The position numbers were made by a program, and so were the translations under genes. From Metabacillus arenae (GTDB taxonomy: Bacteria; Bacillota; Bacilli; Bacillales; Bacillaceae), in NCBI RefSeq assembly GCF_014773385.1, contig NZ_JACXAI010000015.1, positions 69,484 to 133,483 of the forward strand: DNA of 64,000 nt, given 5' to 3'. A model generated the notes under the pieces. It had not been told where the DNA came from. It worked only from the letters and a program-made list of their open reading frames with translations, and made no database searches. Of the stretch, positions 26,399-34,040 are shown one piece after another. How positions within the stretch are numbered: position 1 is the stretch's first letter; each line of letters begins with the position of its first letter.

Positions 26399-26554
26399 TT
26401 ACCAGCCATAGCCTCCACCATAGCCTCCGCCATAGCAGCCATTGTTATCGTCATATGCACCACCCACAAATGCTGCGCCAACGATAATTAGCAAAATGAA
26501 AAGAACTACGATCAATGCAAAGCCATTGTTTCCTCTTCCGCAATCTTTGCTCAT
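26399..26554 (-). CDS. YjcZ family sporulation peptide
   Basis: A 51-residue protein: a short polar start ([10 protein letters not shown]), one hydrophobic helix ([18 protein letters not shown]) and a Gly/Tyr-rich tail with three GGGY-type repeats ending in W. This is the YjcZ/YjcN sporulation-protein family of Bacillus, small membrane-associated products often made in the forespore or mother cell. AAAGGAGGTG lies eight bases before the ATG. The function in the family is unknown. Confidence 0.85.
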   Translation of the reverse strand: MSKDCGRGNNGFALIVVLFILLIIVGAAFVGGAYDDNNGCYGGGYGGGYGW

Positions 26555-27243
26555 ACAAACACCTCCTTTATAATCCTTTATATTCTATGAAGATAGTGTG
26601 AATATGGAGTGGGCAGTGTTCTTTAGTCAGTCGGTTTTTGCGTACTTCTTATCAATTTAGGTCTGGATCTTGTTTTAAATTAAACAAGATTCAGATGATA
26701 ATTTCCTTTTAATGGTAGTAAGGGAGCTAAACAAGTAAATTTCCGTAATGATCCAGTGACAGCTTCAACATTTATCATAAATAAATGGTTAATATAAACG
26801 GGGCTCTGTGTGAATGATATAAGCAGGAGAAATGTTCTCAGGTCATGGCTGCCAGCTGACCTGTATCAACAACATCCCGGGTGGCAATTGCTTTAAATAT
26901 TTATTAATACATATACAGCGTGTAATGATATCCTATATAATTAAGGTGTATAAACTTCTTATAATGTATGTACGGATAGCTTATAGAGACACGGCTCTAG
27001 CCCAGCTAGAATAGGAGTTTATGATTTAGAGATAATCATATAAACTAGGGTAGAAGCTTTAAACAACATGGCGTTTTTATACAAGTCGTGCAAGATAAAG
27101 GAACAATGTGTTGCAGGGATTTACACCCTCCAATTAAGGGACAGAGCTTTTTACTACATATTTTTAACCATGTTTGCCTCAAATTATTAAAAGAGAAGCT
27201 GTCCCTTTTCCTTCATATACAATAAAGAGAAAGGTGAACACCA
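26555..27243. other. Intergenic region without recognised gene
   Basis: 689 bases with no supported gene. Two features stand out: a symmetrical CAGGTCATGGCTGCCAGCTGACCTG near 26840, and an inverted repeat AAGGGACAG/CTGTCCCTT at about 27136-27205, whose right arm ends in TTTTCC, so it may act as a terminator or leader hairpin just before the YvsG-like gene. Confidence 0.4.
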
Positions 27244-27870
27244 ATGAACGGAACAACTCATGCAACAATAGGAGCTGCAGGAGGCTTTATTATTGCCAGC
27301 ACTTCTCAAGCGGATTCTATGATGACCTTTTTATTTATAGGAGCAGGCGCAATAGCAGGGTTAATCCCTGATATGGACATTGACGGCGCTTTAAGTAAAA
27401 AAATTACGTTCTCTCATGAACTTGTTAGGTCAATTGCTCAATTTATCGGATTATTGATGATTATCTATAGTTTTATAGATGGAGTCCAAGAGAAAAAATG
27501 GCTTGGAATGGCAACTGGAACGGGAATGATCGTCCTCGCCTCTTTTTTAACACAAAAAAGGATGCTCACAATGACTGGAATAGGAGTCCTTGCTGGAGGA
27601 CTTTCTCTCCAAGAAAACTGGCTGATATTACTGGGGATTTATATTATTATAGCTTCATTTCTTCCTCACAGAAGCTACACTCACTCGCTTGCAGGGCTAA
27701 TCTACTTTGGAATTATGGCAAATCAATTACAAATTTCTATGCAAGTAGAGGGAATTTTTATTACTTGTATGATTGGATACAGCAGCCATTTAATTGCAGA
27801 CATGAAAGTGCTCCCTTTTAATAAAAGAGGGGTAAAATTGTTTTTGCCTTTTTCTTCAAAAGAGCTATAA
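27244..27870 (+). CDS. YvsG/YdjM-type membrane-bound metal-dependent hydrolase family protein
   Basis: 208-residue membrane protein of the LexA-binding/YdjM-like family (B. subtilis YvsG). Conserved polar motifs lie between hydrophobic segments: THATIGA at residues 4-10, IPDMDIDGA near 45, LPHRSYTHSL near 145 and YSSHLIAD near 180. The His/Asp pattern suggests a metal-binding hydrolase, but the activity is unproven. AAAGGTGAAC lies before the ATG. It is a single gene. Confidence 0.8.
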   Translation: MNGTTHATIGAAGGFIIASTSQADSMMTFLFIGAGAIAGLIPDMDIDGALSKKITFSHELVRSIAQFIGLLMIIYSFIDGVQEKKWLGMATGTGMIVLASFLTQKRMLTMTGIGVLAGGLSLQENWLILLGIYIIIASFLPHRSYTHSLAGLIYFGIMANQLQISMQVEGIFITCMIGYSSHLIADMKVLPFNKRGVKLFLPFSSKEL

Positions 27871-28002
27871 AATTTGATTCTAGTTTAATTAAAAATTCTA
27901 CCAACTTATCAAAAAATGTTCTAAAATAAAATGATAGGAAATGAAAGGAAGTAAAATAGGTGGCCTGCTTCATTAAAAAATAATAAACAGTGGTGGAGAA
28001 GG

Positions 28003-28089
28003 ATGGAACTTTTAACAATTGTGTTACCCGCTTTATTAAATCCCAGTTATGCTTTCTATTTTTGTATGATCCCTGAAAAATATAAATAA
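28003..28089 (+). CDS. Possible 28-residue hydrophobic peptide
   Basis: ATG at 28003 follows GGTGGAGAAGG at short spacing and opens 28 codons (MELLTIVLPALLNPSYAFYF...). A strong terminator lies 47 bases downstream, which argues for a short transcript. No family is recognised. Confidence 0.3.
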   Translation: MELLTIVLPALLNPSYAFYFCMIPEKYK

Positions 28090-28135
28090 TATAAAAAATT
28101 CCTTTGGAAAAAGATAAGAAAGTGTCATATTTTTT

Positions 28136-28168
28136 ATACCACAGTCCTTGATACTGTGGTATTTTTTG
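28136..28168 (+). terminator. Strong terminator
   Basis: ATACCACAG pairs with CTGTGGTAT, followed by TTTTTTG. It could end the YvsG-like transcript or that of the small ORF at 28003. Confidence 0.88.
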
Positions 28169-28180
28169 TCAGTTATGAAA

Positions 28181-28326
28181 GTTTAAGTTGATTAAAGTAT
28201 TAACGTGATAAAGAGTGTGATCTTTGTCCAGCTCCGAGCGCCATCGGCCCTTAGGTCTCAGGGTCAATCCCTGACAGCTCGCCCGAGTGCTTGTCGCCGA
28301 AGGACTAGCGCTCTGCACTTTTCGTT
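28181..28326. repeat. Full copy of the GTCCAGCTCC dispersed hairpin element
   Basis: A leader TTTAAGTTGATTAAAGTATT is followed by GTCCAGCTCCGAGCGCCATC and, at the other end, GCCGAAGGACTAGCGCTCT...CTTTTCGTT. The ends can pair (AGCGC...GCGCT and neighbours), so the transcript would fold into a long imperfect hairpin. Sister copies lie at 35913-36081, 52629-52809 and 63006-63159. Confidence 0.75.
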
Positions 28327-28413
28327 CATTTCAGAATGTATATGTTATCCTTTTTTAGGAGGTTTCTTAAAAATATATAAAAATTCTATACCTATAAAGT
28401 ATTGTCAGTTATT

Positions 28414-28628
28414 GTCGAATAATCGATATTTTGAAATTTTCGAAGATAAATGAGCCGATTTCGAAGATAATAAGTTAAGAATCGAAGATATATTTCAGAT
28501 TTCGAAGATACAGCGTGAAAAATCGATGATAAGATTGAATAATTGTTGGCAGATCCAGAGTAAATACAGATGTGATCGTATGAACAAAGAGAAATCGTTT
28601 GAAACTTCGCCAGAATTATGTGGAACAT
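28414..28628. repeat. CGAAGATA periodic repeat element, copy 1
   Basis: Begins GTCGAATAATCGATATTTTG and continues as five or six units of 20-21 bp, each starting CGAAGATA. It ends with ATGAACAAAGAGAAATCGTT and a GCC...GGAACATTCC tail. A homologous copy at 33484-33680 has the same ends and one unit fewer. No coding capacity is credible. Confidence 0.7.
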
Positions 28629-28766
28629 TCCAATAAACTATAAAAAGAGTTTAGATTTTGCCCTAACGATTATTAGAGAGCGTTGTAAAAAGCCCTATCT
28701 TTTTTTGTTAGAGAGAAAAATTCCCTATTTGTTATGAAAATGGCTTTACTTTTTCAATAGATCAAT

Positions 28767-28792
28767 TATAATTTAATTAAGTAATTACTTAA
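28767..28792 (+). promoter_or_regulatory. Promoter -10 box and 16-bp palindromic operator of sdpRI
   Basis: TATAAT at 28767-28772 is followed by the perfect palindrome TTAAGTAATTACTTAA at 28777-28792, placed at the expected transcription start. An ArsR-family repressor is encoded 31 bases downstream, so this is the likely autoregulatory operator. Confidence 0.7.
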
Positions 28793-28822
28793 ATATTTAT
28801 TTTCGTGGAAGGACGAGCAGAT

Positions 28823-29098
28823 GTGCCCATTAACGACCTGTTCAAAGCTTTATCAGATGAAAATCGACGAAAGATGTTGGATTTATTAAAAGAAGGGGAT
28901 ATGACAGCGGGTGAGATTGCCGGTCATTTTGAAATGAGTAAACCTGGGATATCACAACATTTGACCATTTTGAAGCATGCAGAGCTAGTGTTTGCCCATA
29001 AGAAGGGGCAGTTTGTGTATTATTCGCTGAACACATCTGTCTTTCAAGATTTAATGAAGTGGTTTATGCATTTACAACAATCTGAAAAGGGGAAGTAG
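28823..29098 (+). CDS. sdpR: ArsR-family autorepressor, SdpR-like
   Basis: Winged-helix repressor of 91 residues. LFKALSDENRRKMLDLLKEGDMTAGEIAGHFEMSKPGISQHL covers the DNA-binding core, which is given here by its ends: ALSDENRRKM and MSKPGISQHL. In B. subtilis SdpR represses its own operon with the immunity protein SdpI, which sequesters it at the membrane when toxin is present. GTG at 28823 follows GGAAGGAC; a GTG six codons upstream is possible. The SdpI gene starts one base past this stop. Confidence 0.85.
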   Translation: MPINDLFKALSDENRRKMLDLLKEGDMTAGEIAGHFEMSKPGISQHLTILKHAELVFAHKKGQFVYYSLNTSVFQDLMKWFMHLQQSEKGK

Positions 29099-29099
29099 G

Positions 29100-29726
29100 A
29101 TGATGAAAAAATTGGTTTCATGGTTGTTATTGTTTATGGCTTTTGGTGTAAGTATTTATTTTTATCCGATCGTTCCGAGCTCTATTCCAAGTCAGTTTGC
29201 TGATGCAAATGGGACGGCAACTGGATATGGTCGGAAAGAAATAATTGTGTTTTTATTACCTGTAGTGATGCTGCTCATCCAGTTTCAATTTCTTTTTATA
29301 AAAAGACTTAAAAAGAATGTATCTTATTTTAAAAGATATGAAAAAGGATTAGAAAGTATTTTTCTGACCCTTTTATTCTTGCTTTTTACTGTTCATGGCG
29401 CCATTCTTTTAAAAGCTATCAATGTTTCCTTTAATATTCTTTTAGTTGTGCCGATCAGTGTAGGAATTATTTTTATTGCTGCAGGGAACACTCTTCCAAG
29501 ATTTCTTGTACATGAACAACAAAACCCACTCTTGTCAGAAAGATCCCACACTTTATGGAATCGAGTGGCGAGACCCGTTTCACACCGCTTTATGATCGGT
29601 GGTTTGATTATCCTGCTATGTGGACTGATTCCAAATCCATTTATGATTGTTTCATTTTTTACTGTTCTTGCTCTAACCTTTGCAGCCATTATCCTGCATA
29701 TCTATCGTGCTTTTGAGCATGCATAA
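29100..29726 (+). CDS. sdpI: SdpI-like immunity protein (DUF1648 membrane protein)
   Basis: Membrane protein of 208 residues with about six spans, the size of SdpI. An N-terminal DUF1648 block (PSSIPSQFADANGTATGYG) and a C-terminal SdpI part with PRPVSHRF-like RVARPVSHRFMIGG are visible. SdpI confers immunity to the SDP toxin and recruits SdpR to the membrane. No toxin genes sdpABC are present in the window, so this pair is either an orphan immunity unit or a signal-sensing pair. Translationally close to sdpR. Confidence 0.85.
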   Translation: MMKKLVSWLLLFMAFGVSIYFYPIVPSSIPSQFADANGTATGYGRKEIIVFLLPVVMLLIQFQFLFIKRLKKNVSYFKRYEKGLESIFLTLLFLLFTVHGAILLKAINVSFNILLVVPISVGIIFIAAGNTLPRFLVHEQQNPLLSERSHTLWNRVARPVSHRFMIGGLIILLCGLIPNPFMIVSFFTVLALTFAAIILHIYRAFEHA

Positions 29727-29729
29727 AGG

Positions 29730-29762
29730 AAAATAGCAGCCCTTAAGGCCGCTATTTTTTTT
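29730..29762. terminator. Bidirectional terminator between sdpI and a histidine kinase gene
   Basis: AAAATAGC and GCTATTTTTTTT pair around a GC-containing loop (AGCCCTTAAGGCC can also pair). It serves both convergent genes. Confidence 0.8.
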
Positions 29763-31020
29763 CGGTTGGTAAGGACATAAGAACTTCTGTACCCACACCT
29801 ACCTCACTATGAAATTGTATTTTTCCCTTCATCGCTTTGATAATACTGCATGTAACCATCATTCCAAGGCCGGTTCCAGTTGTTTTTGTTGAAAAATATG
29901 GTTCACCTAGCCGTTCTACCTGATCCTTCGTCATTCCTTTGCCATTGTCGCTGATTTTTATATTGACTTGATCAGAAATTATTTCCGTTTGAATCTCAAT
30001 AATTCCGCTGTTCTCACAAGCTTCAATGCCATTTTTAATCGTGTTAATCATGCATTGCTTTAGTTTGGATTTTTCACCAATTACGTGAATGTCTTCATAA
30101 AGAAAATTAATGCGAAATTGAACATTAGCCATGTTGGCAAGTGGAGTTAATACATTTATACAATTTTGTATTTCCATATGTACATTGATTCGGTCTGTGT
30201 CCTCACTGACTGGTTTGGCAAATGTAAGATAATCATTAATAATTTGTGTCGCGCGGTCCAGCTCCTGGAGAGAAATTTTCACGTACTCTTCTCTTTTCTC
30301 TTGAGAAAGGGACTTGTCTGACATAAGCTGAAGAAATCCCTTTATTGAGGTCAGCGGGTTGCGAACTTCATGAGATATACTTGCTGCAAGGTGACTGACA
30401 ACCTCTAGCTTCTCCGCTTTTAATACGCGTTTTAAAATTTGAAAGTTCTTTAAAAAAATTTCAAATAAAACAGTAGCAAGGATGATCACGATGAGATTCA
30501 TGATAAGCAGCTCAGTCCAAAAAAGCATGCTATATGGAGAGGTGTAGAAAAATTCAATATGAATCATAGAAAAGAAAACAGAAGCTGTCATTACTAAAGA
30601 AACAATCGCAATTTTTTCTTTTATGGATCCTTTTAAATAACGTTTTGAAAAGAATGGTGTAATAAGACTAAGTAAGCCAAAAGAGATAACGGTTACAATA
30701 ATTCCATCACCACCCATTGCTATACGAACCAAAACAGTGAGGAAAAAAAGAAAAATATTCATACTGTATCCGCTATACAAGATGCCTAATATGTAAGGGA
30801 CTCGCCTTAAGTCGAAAAAAAATTCTTCTTCTATAGATATTGGAAAAAACATTGTTAAAATGATGGCAGCTGCAGGTACGAGTGACATTACCCAATCCCT
30901 GACTTGGCTTTCCTTATTAACTTCCTGGTAAAGATATAGGAATTGCACGAGAAGTAATGGAGACAAAGCAAGCAGCATATTACATAAAAACTCTGGACTA
31001 AAAAGCACATTCCTCACCAT
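29752..31020 (-). CDS. Membrane sensor histidine kinase, KinB-like
   Basis: 422-residue kinase with five or six N-terminal membrane spans (about residues 1-200) and short loops, followed by the dimerisation/phosphoacceptor helix ASISHEVRNPLTSIKGFLQL near residue 218. The ATP-binding domain holds NTIKNGIEA, DNGKGM and TGTGLGMMV. The design is that of KinB-type sporulation kinases feeding Spo0F, and no response regulator is adjacent. The start is uncertain: ATG at 31020 is given, with GTG two bases later in the same context also possible. Confidence 0.87.
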   Translation of the reverse strand: MVRNVLFSPEFLCNMLLALSPLLLVQFLYLYQEVNKESQVRDWVMSLVPAAAIILTMFFPISIEEEFFFDLRRVPYILGILYSGYSMNIFLFFLTVLVRIAMGGDGIIVTVISFGLLSLITPFFSKRYLKGSIKEKIAIVSLVMTASVFFSMIHIEFFYTSPYSMLFWTELLIMNLIVIILATVLFEIFLKNFQILKRVLKAEKLEVVSHLAASISHEVRNPLTSIKGFLQLMSDKSLSQEKREEYVKISLQELDRATQIINDYLTFAKPVSEDTDRINVHMEIQNCINVLTPLANMANVQFRINFLYEDIHVIGEKSKLKQCMINTIKNGIEACENSGIIEIQTEIISDQVNIKISDNGKGMTKDQVERLGEPYFSTKTTGTGLGMMVTCSIIKAMKGKIQFHSEVGVGTEVLMSLPTEKK

Positions 31021-31208
31021 ACCTTGTCAAAATTAACGTAACTATTTCATTATTAGTCACTTATTCTAGTTCTTTAAGAATATTATAACAATAACATTAC
31101 AATAAATTAAGATAAATTTAGAGCTTTTGGAGGAGCTTAGGAGTACGAAAAAGGTGACAAGAAATAATAAAGGCAATTGGTGTTCCGCCGATTGTTTCTA
31201 TTCCCACC

Positions 31209-31264
31209 TCTAAAACTGAAAGGTTGGAATTGATAAAATCAACGAAAGAGCTGATTTTTTTATA
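31209..31264. repeat. Inverted partner of a repeat also found near 33698
   Basis: Read on the minus strand this gives AAAAAATCAGCTCTTTCGTT followed by GATTTTATCAATTCC and AACCT, which matches plus-strand bases 33703-33749. It lies in the 415-base gap upstream of the kinase gene. No gene is visible in the rest of that gap. Confidence 0.45.
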
Positions 31265-31435
31265 CATACCCCCTGTACCTTAGTGCTTTAATGAACTTTA
31301 ACATTCTGATTTTATATAAAAAGAGCCAGACCTCACTTGCAACTTCAGAAAGAACAAAGCTGTTAATATGAGTAGACTGGCATAATAGATAGATATTTAT
31401 TTGAATAATAGGAGTTTCAGGTTGTTAATCAGCCA

Positions 31436-31762
31436 CTAGTTCAACGGTAAAGGTCTTTGAACCACTTTAATAGCTGAAGGCATTTTTAAATTTAGTTGGG
31501 CTTGCTTTAAATAGTTATACATGGCTTTACTGCCGACTGAATTTGCTGAGTGAATCGTAATTCTCTCAGCATAAAGCTTGTGCTTTACCATATAATGTAC
31601 AAGCATTAGCCCATTTTTTGTTTTGTTTACTAAATCATGGTCTAAAGAAAGATGATCAATGGAGTTTTTTTCTAACAATGTAATGCATTCTTCAACGGTC
31701 TCTGCAAGCACATGATCCGCCGGACATGTTCGATAATCATCAAGAAAAACATTGATCTTCAT
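31436..31762 (-). CDS. Cyclic-phosphate processing receiver-domain protein
   Basis: A 108-residue protein matching the cyclic-phosphate-processing receiver-like domain family: FLDDYRTCP at residues 6-14, LSLDHDLVNKTKNGLMLV near residue 40 and ITIHSANSVGSKAMYNYL near residue 70. These are the Asp/His residues expected at the active site. The domain was predicted from genome context to act on cyclic phosphate ends of nucleic acids or nucleotides; activity is unproven. GGGGGAATC precedes the ATG. It is a single gene. Confidence 0.72.
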   Translation of the reverse strand: MKINVFLDDYRTCPADHVLAETVEECITLLEKNSIDHLSLDHDLVNKTKNGLMLVHYMVKHKLYAERITIHSANSVGSKAMYNYLKQAQLNLKMPSAIKVVQRPLPLN

Positions 31763-32290
31763 GATGATTCCCCCATTTATTAATTTGACTTGTCCTCATT
31801 CTAACATACATTCCTTTCTGCTAACTTCCTTCCGGGATTCGTTAAAAGAGTGTAAGCCAGTAGAGGTAAAGAGTCCAGAATGGAAATAGGTATTAAGTTG
31901 TGTTTTTCTTTTTCAAACATTAATACTAGTAAATTATGCTTAACTAAGGTGTTTCTAGCTTCTAAAGTTCTGCATTGCATACCAATTCTAATCAAATTTT
32001 CCAATTTGTGAAACTTTATTAAATTTTTTTACGTCTTAATTGGCAGACTATAATAAACTTGGAGAAACGAATGGATCGAATATATTACTAAGTTCCTTTA
32101 AATCTTCCTTGACGACTATCAATTGAATTGGATTTTTGCTTGGCTTGAAAAGTAATTACGTTAATTTACTTCCATGTGTTTCAAAATATTTGGATGGTAA
32201 GTGGTTTAATACCGATAACAGGAATTCCTTTGCCTTGTCTTGAACAGCTCTCTAAAGACAAGAATGTTTATGTTTTCTGGAGATGATTAA

Positions 32291-32410
32291 ATGAATGATC
32301 GGTATTTTAAAAAAATGATGAAAAGAAGACTAAAAGGAATCAGGATGGTAGCGACTGTTTTATTTCTTATATTGCTTATAGGTTTTCTTTATGTCGTGAT
32401 CAGTTATTAA
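32291..32410 (+). CDS. 39-residue small membrane protein
   Basis: ATG at 32291 follows CTGGAGATGATTAA. The peptide has a basic start (MNDRYFKKMMKRRLKGIRM) and one membrane helix (VATVLFLILLIGFLYVVI). The next small membrane gene starts 38 bases after its stop. No family is recognised. The 5' gap from 31763 contains one weak minus-strand frame that I do not accept as a gene. Confidence 0.5.
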   Translation: MNDRYFKKMMKRRLKGIRMVATVLFLILLIGFLYVVISY

Positions 32411-32448
32411 GACCAGGTTCCCGTTATTATAAGGTGAGGGGTAGTAAA

Positions 32449-32628
32449 ATGGAAAAAGTCATTAGCATTTCGTTCATTATTTTTGCTGTTTTTTTGCTTA
32501 CTGACTTGAATAACCCTGTCCTTTCTTGCTTTATATGGGCAATTTCTGGAATTGTGATTATTTTTATCCTTATAGGAAAAGATCATGATGGAGAAGAGAA
32601 ACATGAGAATATCAACAAAGAACTTTAA
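32449..32628 (+). CDS. 59-residue small membrane protein with two spans
   Basis: ATG at 32449 lies eight bases after GTGAGGGG. Two hydrophobic segments (ISISFIIFAVFLLT and CFIWAISGIVIIFILIG) enclose a short LNNPV turn, followed by a charged tail (KDHDGEEKHENINKEL). This is a helical hairpin in the membrane. It forms a likely two-gene unit with the 39-residue protein just upstream. No known family is recognised. Confidence 0.6.
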   Translation: MEKVISISFIIFAVFLLTDLNNPVLSCFIWAISGIVIIFILIGKDHDGEEKHENINKEL

Positions 32629-32855
32629 CAAGCTTTCATCCAATTGCAATACATAATCACAAGTTTTTAGAGAAGTTTGAGAGGAAGTCTGTAAATAACG
32701 TTTTATTTTCATAGAAGAAATGGAAGGCTCTCCTTTGCCTTCCATTTTGGACTTAAAGCCAGGACAGACTCCTATTCATTTCCTAACCTAAAAGTTGTTT
32801 TGGCCTTACATACGCTTTTTTGAACAAGATGTGAGGAATATATGGCCTATTTGAC

Positions 32856-33026
32856 CTAGGATCCCGAATTATATTTCCTTTCCTCATCCTTTAAATAACC
32901 GGCTTTTTTGCTATTTTTCTTCCTTACCTTTCTTATAAGAAAGAAAAGGACAATAATCGCTGTGATTATCGTAATGCTAAAAAAGCCCCCTAGGAATAAA
33001 AAGAAATCTCTTATTGCATCTAGCAA
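32856..33026 (-). CDS. 56-residue single-span membrane protein
   Basis: On the minus strand GGAGAGGTGAT is followed by TTG at 33026 and a 56-codon frame: an amphipathic start (MLDAIRDFF), one strong membrane helix (SITIITAIIVLFFLI) and a basic tail (RKVRKKNSKKAGY) ending DEERKYNSGS. The positive-inside rule places the tail in the cytoplasm. An ATG four bases upstream leads into a frame that stops after 17 codons. No family is recognised. Confidence 0.55.
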   Translation of the reverse strand: MLDAIRDFFLFLGGFFSITIITAIIVLFFLIRKVRKKNSKKAGYLKDEERKYNSGS

Positions 33027-33396
33027 ACATATCACCTCTCCTACAAAAATATACCCTTATTGAAGAAACTCTAATCCATATCTCTAAAGGAGGAGGTGAA
33101 ACAATCGTCTGTGTCTTTGAGAGGCGGATGGGAAGGAGTAATTTATTGAAACGTTTATGTCTTTCTAACAGATTACGTAAGGAAATAAGAGATTCTAGTA
33201 ATCTTTTTCGAGCGTGTTTTGATTTATCTTCGAAAATAGATCTTCAAAATCGACGGTTATATCCTGATAATTTCCAATATATAGATTTTTAAACAAATTG
33301 AATATCAGAAATCATATTAAAACTAAATTCATTAGTTATAAGCTTGATAAGGAAGAAAGCCTTCAGCAAATTCTTACATTTTATTTAAAGGAAATG

Positions 33397-33431
33397 AAAT
33401 GAACCTCCTATCGACAGGAGGTTTCATTATT
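33397..33431. terminator. Hairpin AAATGAACCTCCT/AGGAGGTTTCATT
   Basis: A near-perfect 12-13 bp stem with a six-base loop. It is not obviously tied to any gene. The DNA from 33027 to 33998 is otherwise made of repeats, with no supported gene. Confidence 0.55.
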
Positions 33432-33483
33432 TAAATTTTTTTATGAGCCACAAGCAGGTGAAAGAAGGAAAATGATGATTTAT

Positions 33484-33680
33484 GTCGAATAATCGATATT
33501 TTGAAATTTTCAAAGATAAGTCTGCCGATTTCGTAGATAAATTTCAGATTTCGAAGATATAAGGGGAAAAATCGAAGATAAGTAAACGATCGGTGGGGGG
33601 GCAAGAGCAAAAAGCTATTTGTTATGGAATGAACAAACAGAAATCGTTTGAAGTGTGGCCAAAATGAAGCTGGCACCCCA
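33484..33680. repeat. CGAAGATA periodic repeat element, copy 2
   Basis: Same left end (GTCGAATAATCGATATTTTG) and same right end (ATGAACAAACAGAAATCGTT, then GGCC...) as the copy at 28414-28628. Between the ends are about four CGAAGATA units of 20-21 bp. The unit number differs, as expected for expansion or contraction. Confidence 0.7.
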
Positions 33681-33697
33681 AAGAACTAGTTAAAGAG

Positions 33698-33750
33698 AAG
33701 AGAAAAAATCAGCTCTTTTGGTTGATTTCATCAATTCCCACCTCCAACCT
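33698..33750. repeat. Repeat shared in inverted orientation with 31209-31264
   Basis: AAAAAATCAGCTCTTTTGGT followed by TGATTTCATCAATTCCCACC matches the minus strand at 31209-31264. Confidence 0.45.
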
Positions 33751-33810
33751 CACACCTTCAGAAAGACGCGTAGCGTTCAAACTTTTATATTAAAGAATGA
33801 TTCAAATTAA

Positions 33811-33863
33811 AAATATTAAAAGCGTGTTTTGATCCTCTTTTTTCAAAGCACGCTTTTAATATT
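33811..33863. other. Long perfect hairpin upstream of murQ
   Basis: AAATATTAAAAGCGTG pairs without mismatch with CACGCTTTTAATATTT, and the stem extends inward through TTTTG/CAAAG around a 12-base loop. Both flanks are A/T rich. It may act as a bidirectional terminator insulating the mur operon. Confidence 0.65.
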
Positions 33864-33956
33864 TGCTCTTTTACGAGGTTTATATAGCTAATTTAACTAA
33901 AATTTAATTTAAAGCTACAGAAATTAAAATTATATTTCATTTAAATTAATTGTTTA

Positions 33957-33985
33957 TTGAAATATAATTTCAAAAACTCTATAAT
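33957..33985 (+). promoter_or_regulatory. murQ promoter with overlapping MurR-type operator
   Basis: TTGAAA (33957-33962) and TATAAT (33980-33985) are 17 bases apart. The dyad TTGAAATATAATTTCAA (33957-33973) covers the -35 box and spacer. Related half-sites lie at ATTATATTTCAT (about 33929-33940) and TGAAATATAG (about 33999). RpiR-family repressors bind such dyads, so the murR product is the probable ligand-controlled repressor. Confidence 0.65.
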
Positions 33986-34040
33986 GTAACTGAGATAAGT
34001 GAAATATAGTTTTATACCATTAAAATTGGAGGACGGATCA

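Noticed and set aside
26832-27014. A 60-codon plus-strand frame in the gap before the YvsG-like gene
   Set aside because: Irregular composition and no family; the AT-rich gap makes chance frames likely.
26700-27240. A riboswitch or T-box leader upstream of the YvsG-like gene
   Set aside because: Inverted repeats are present, but no conserved T-box, SAM-box or other riboswitch core was recognised.
28414-28628. CRISPR array
   Set aside because: Units are only 20-21 bp with no constant-length unique spacers and no cas genes are nearby; it is a degenerate tandem-like repeat.
31801-32004. A 67-codon minus-strand frame starting at TTG
   Set aside because: It has protein-like composition, but no ribosome binding site and no recognised family; I could not support it as a gene.
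33014-33292. A 92-codon plus-strand frame
   Set aside because: It overlaps the better supported 56-residue membrane protein on the other strand and has no ribosome site at its start.
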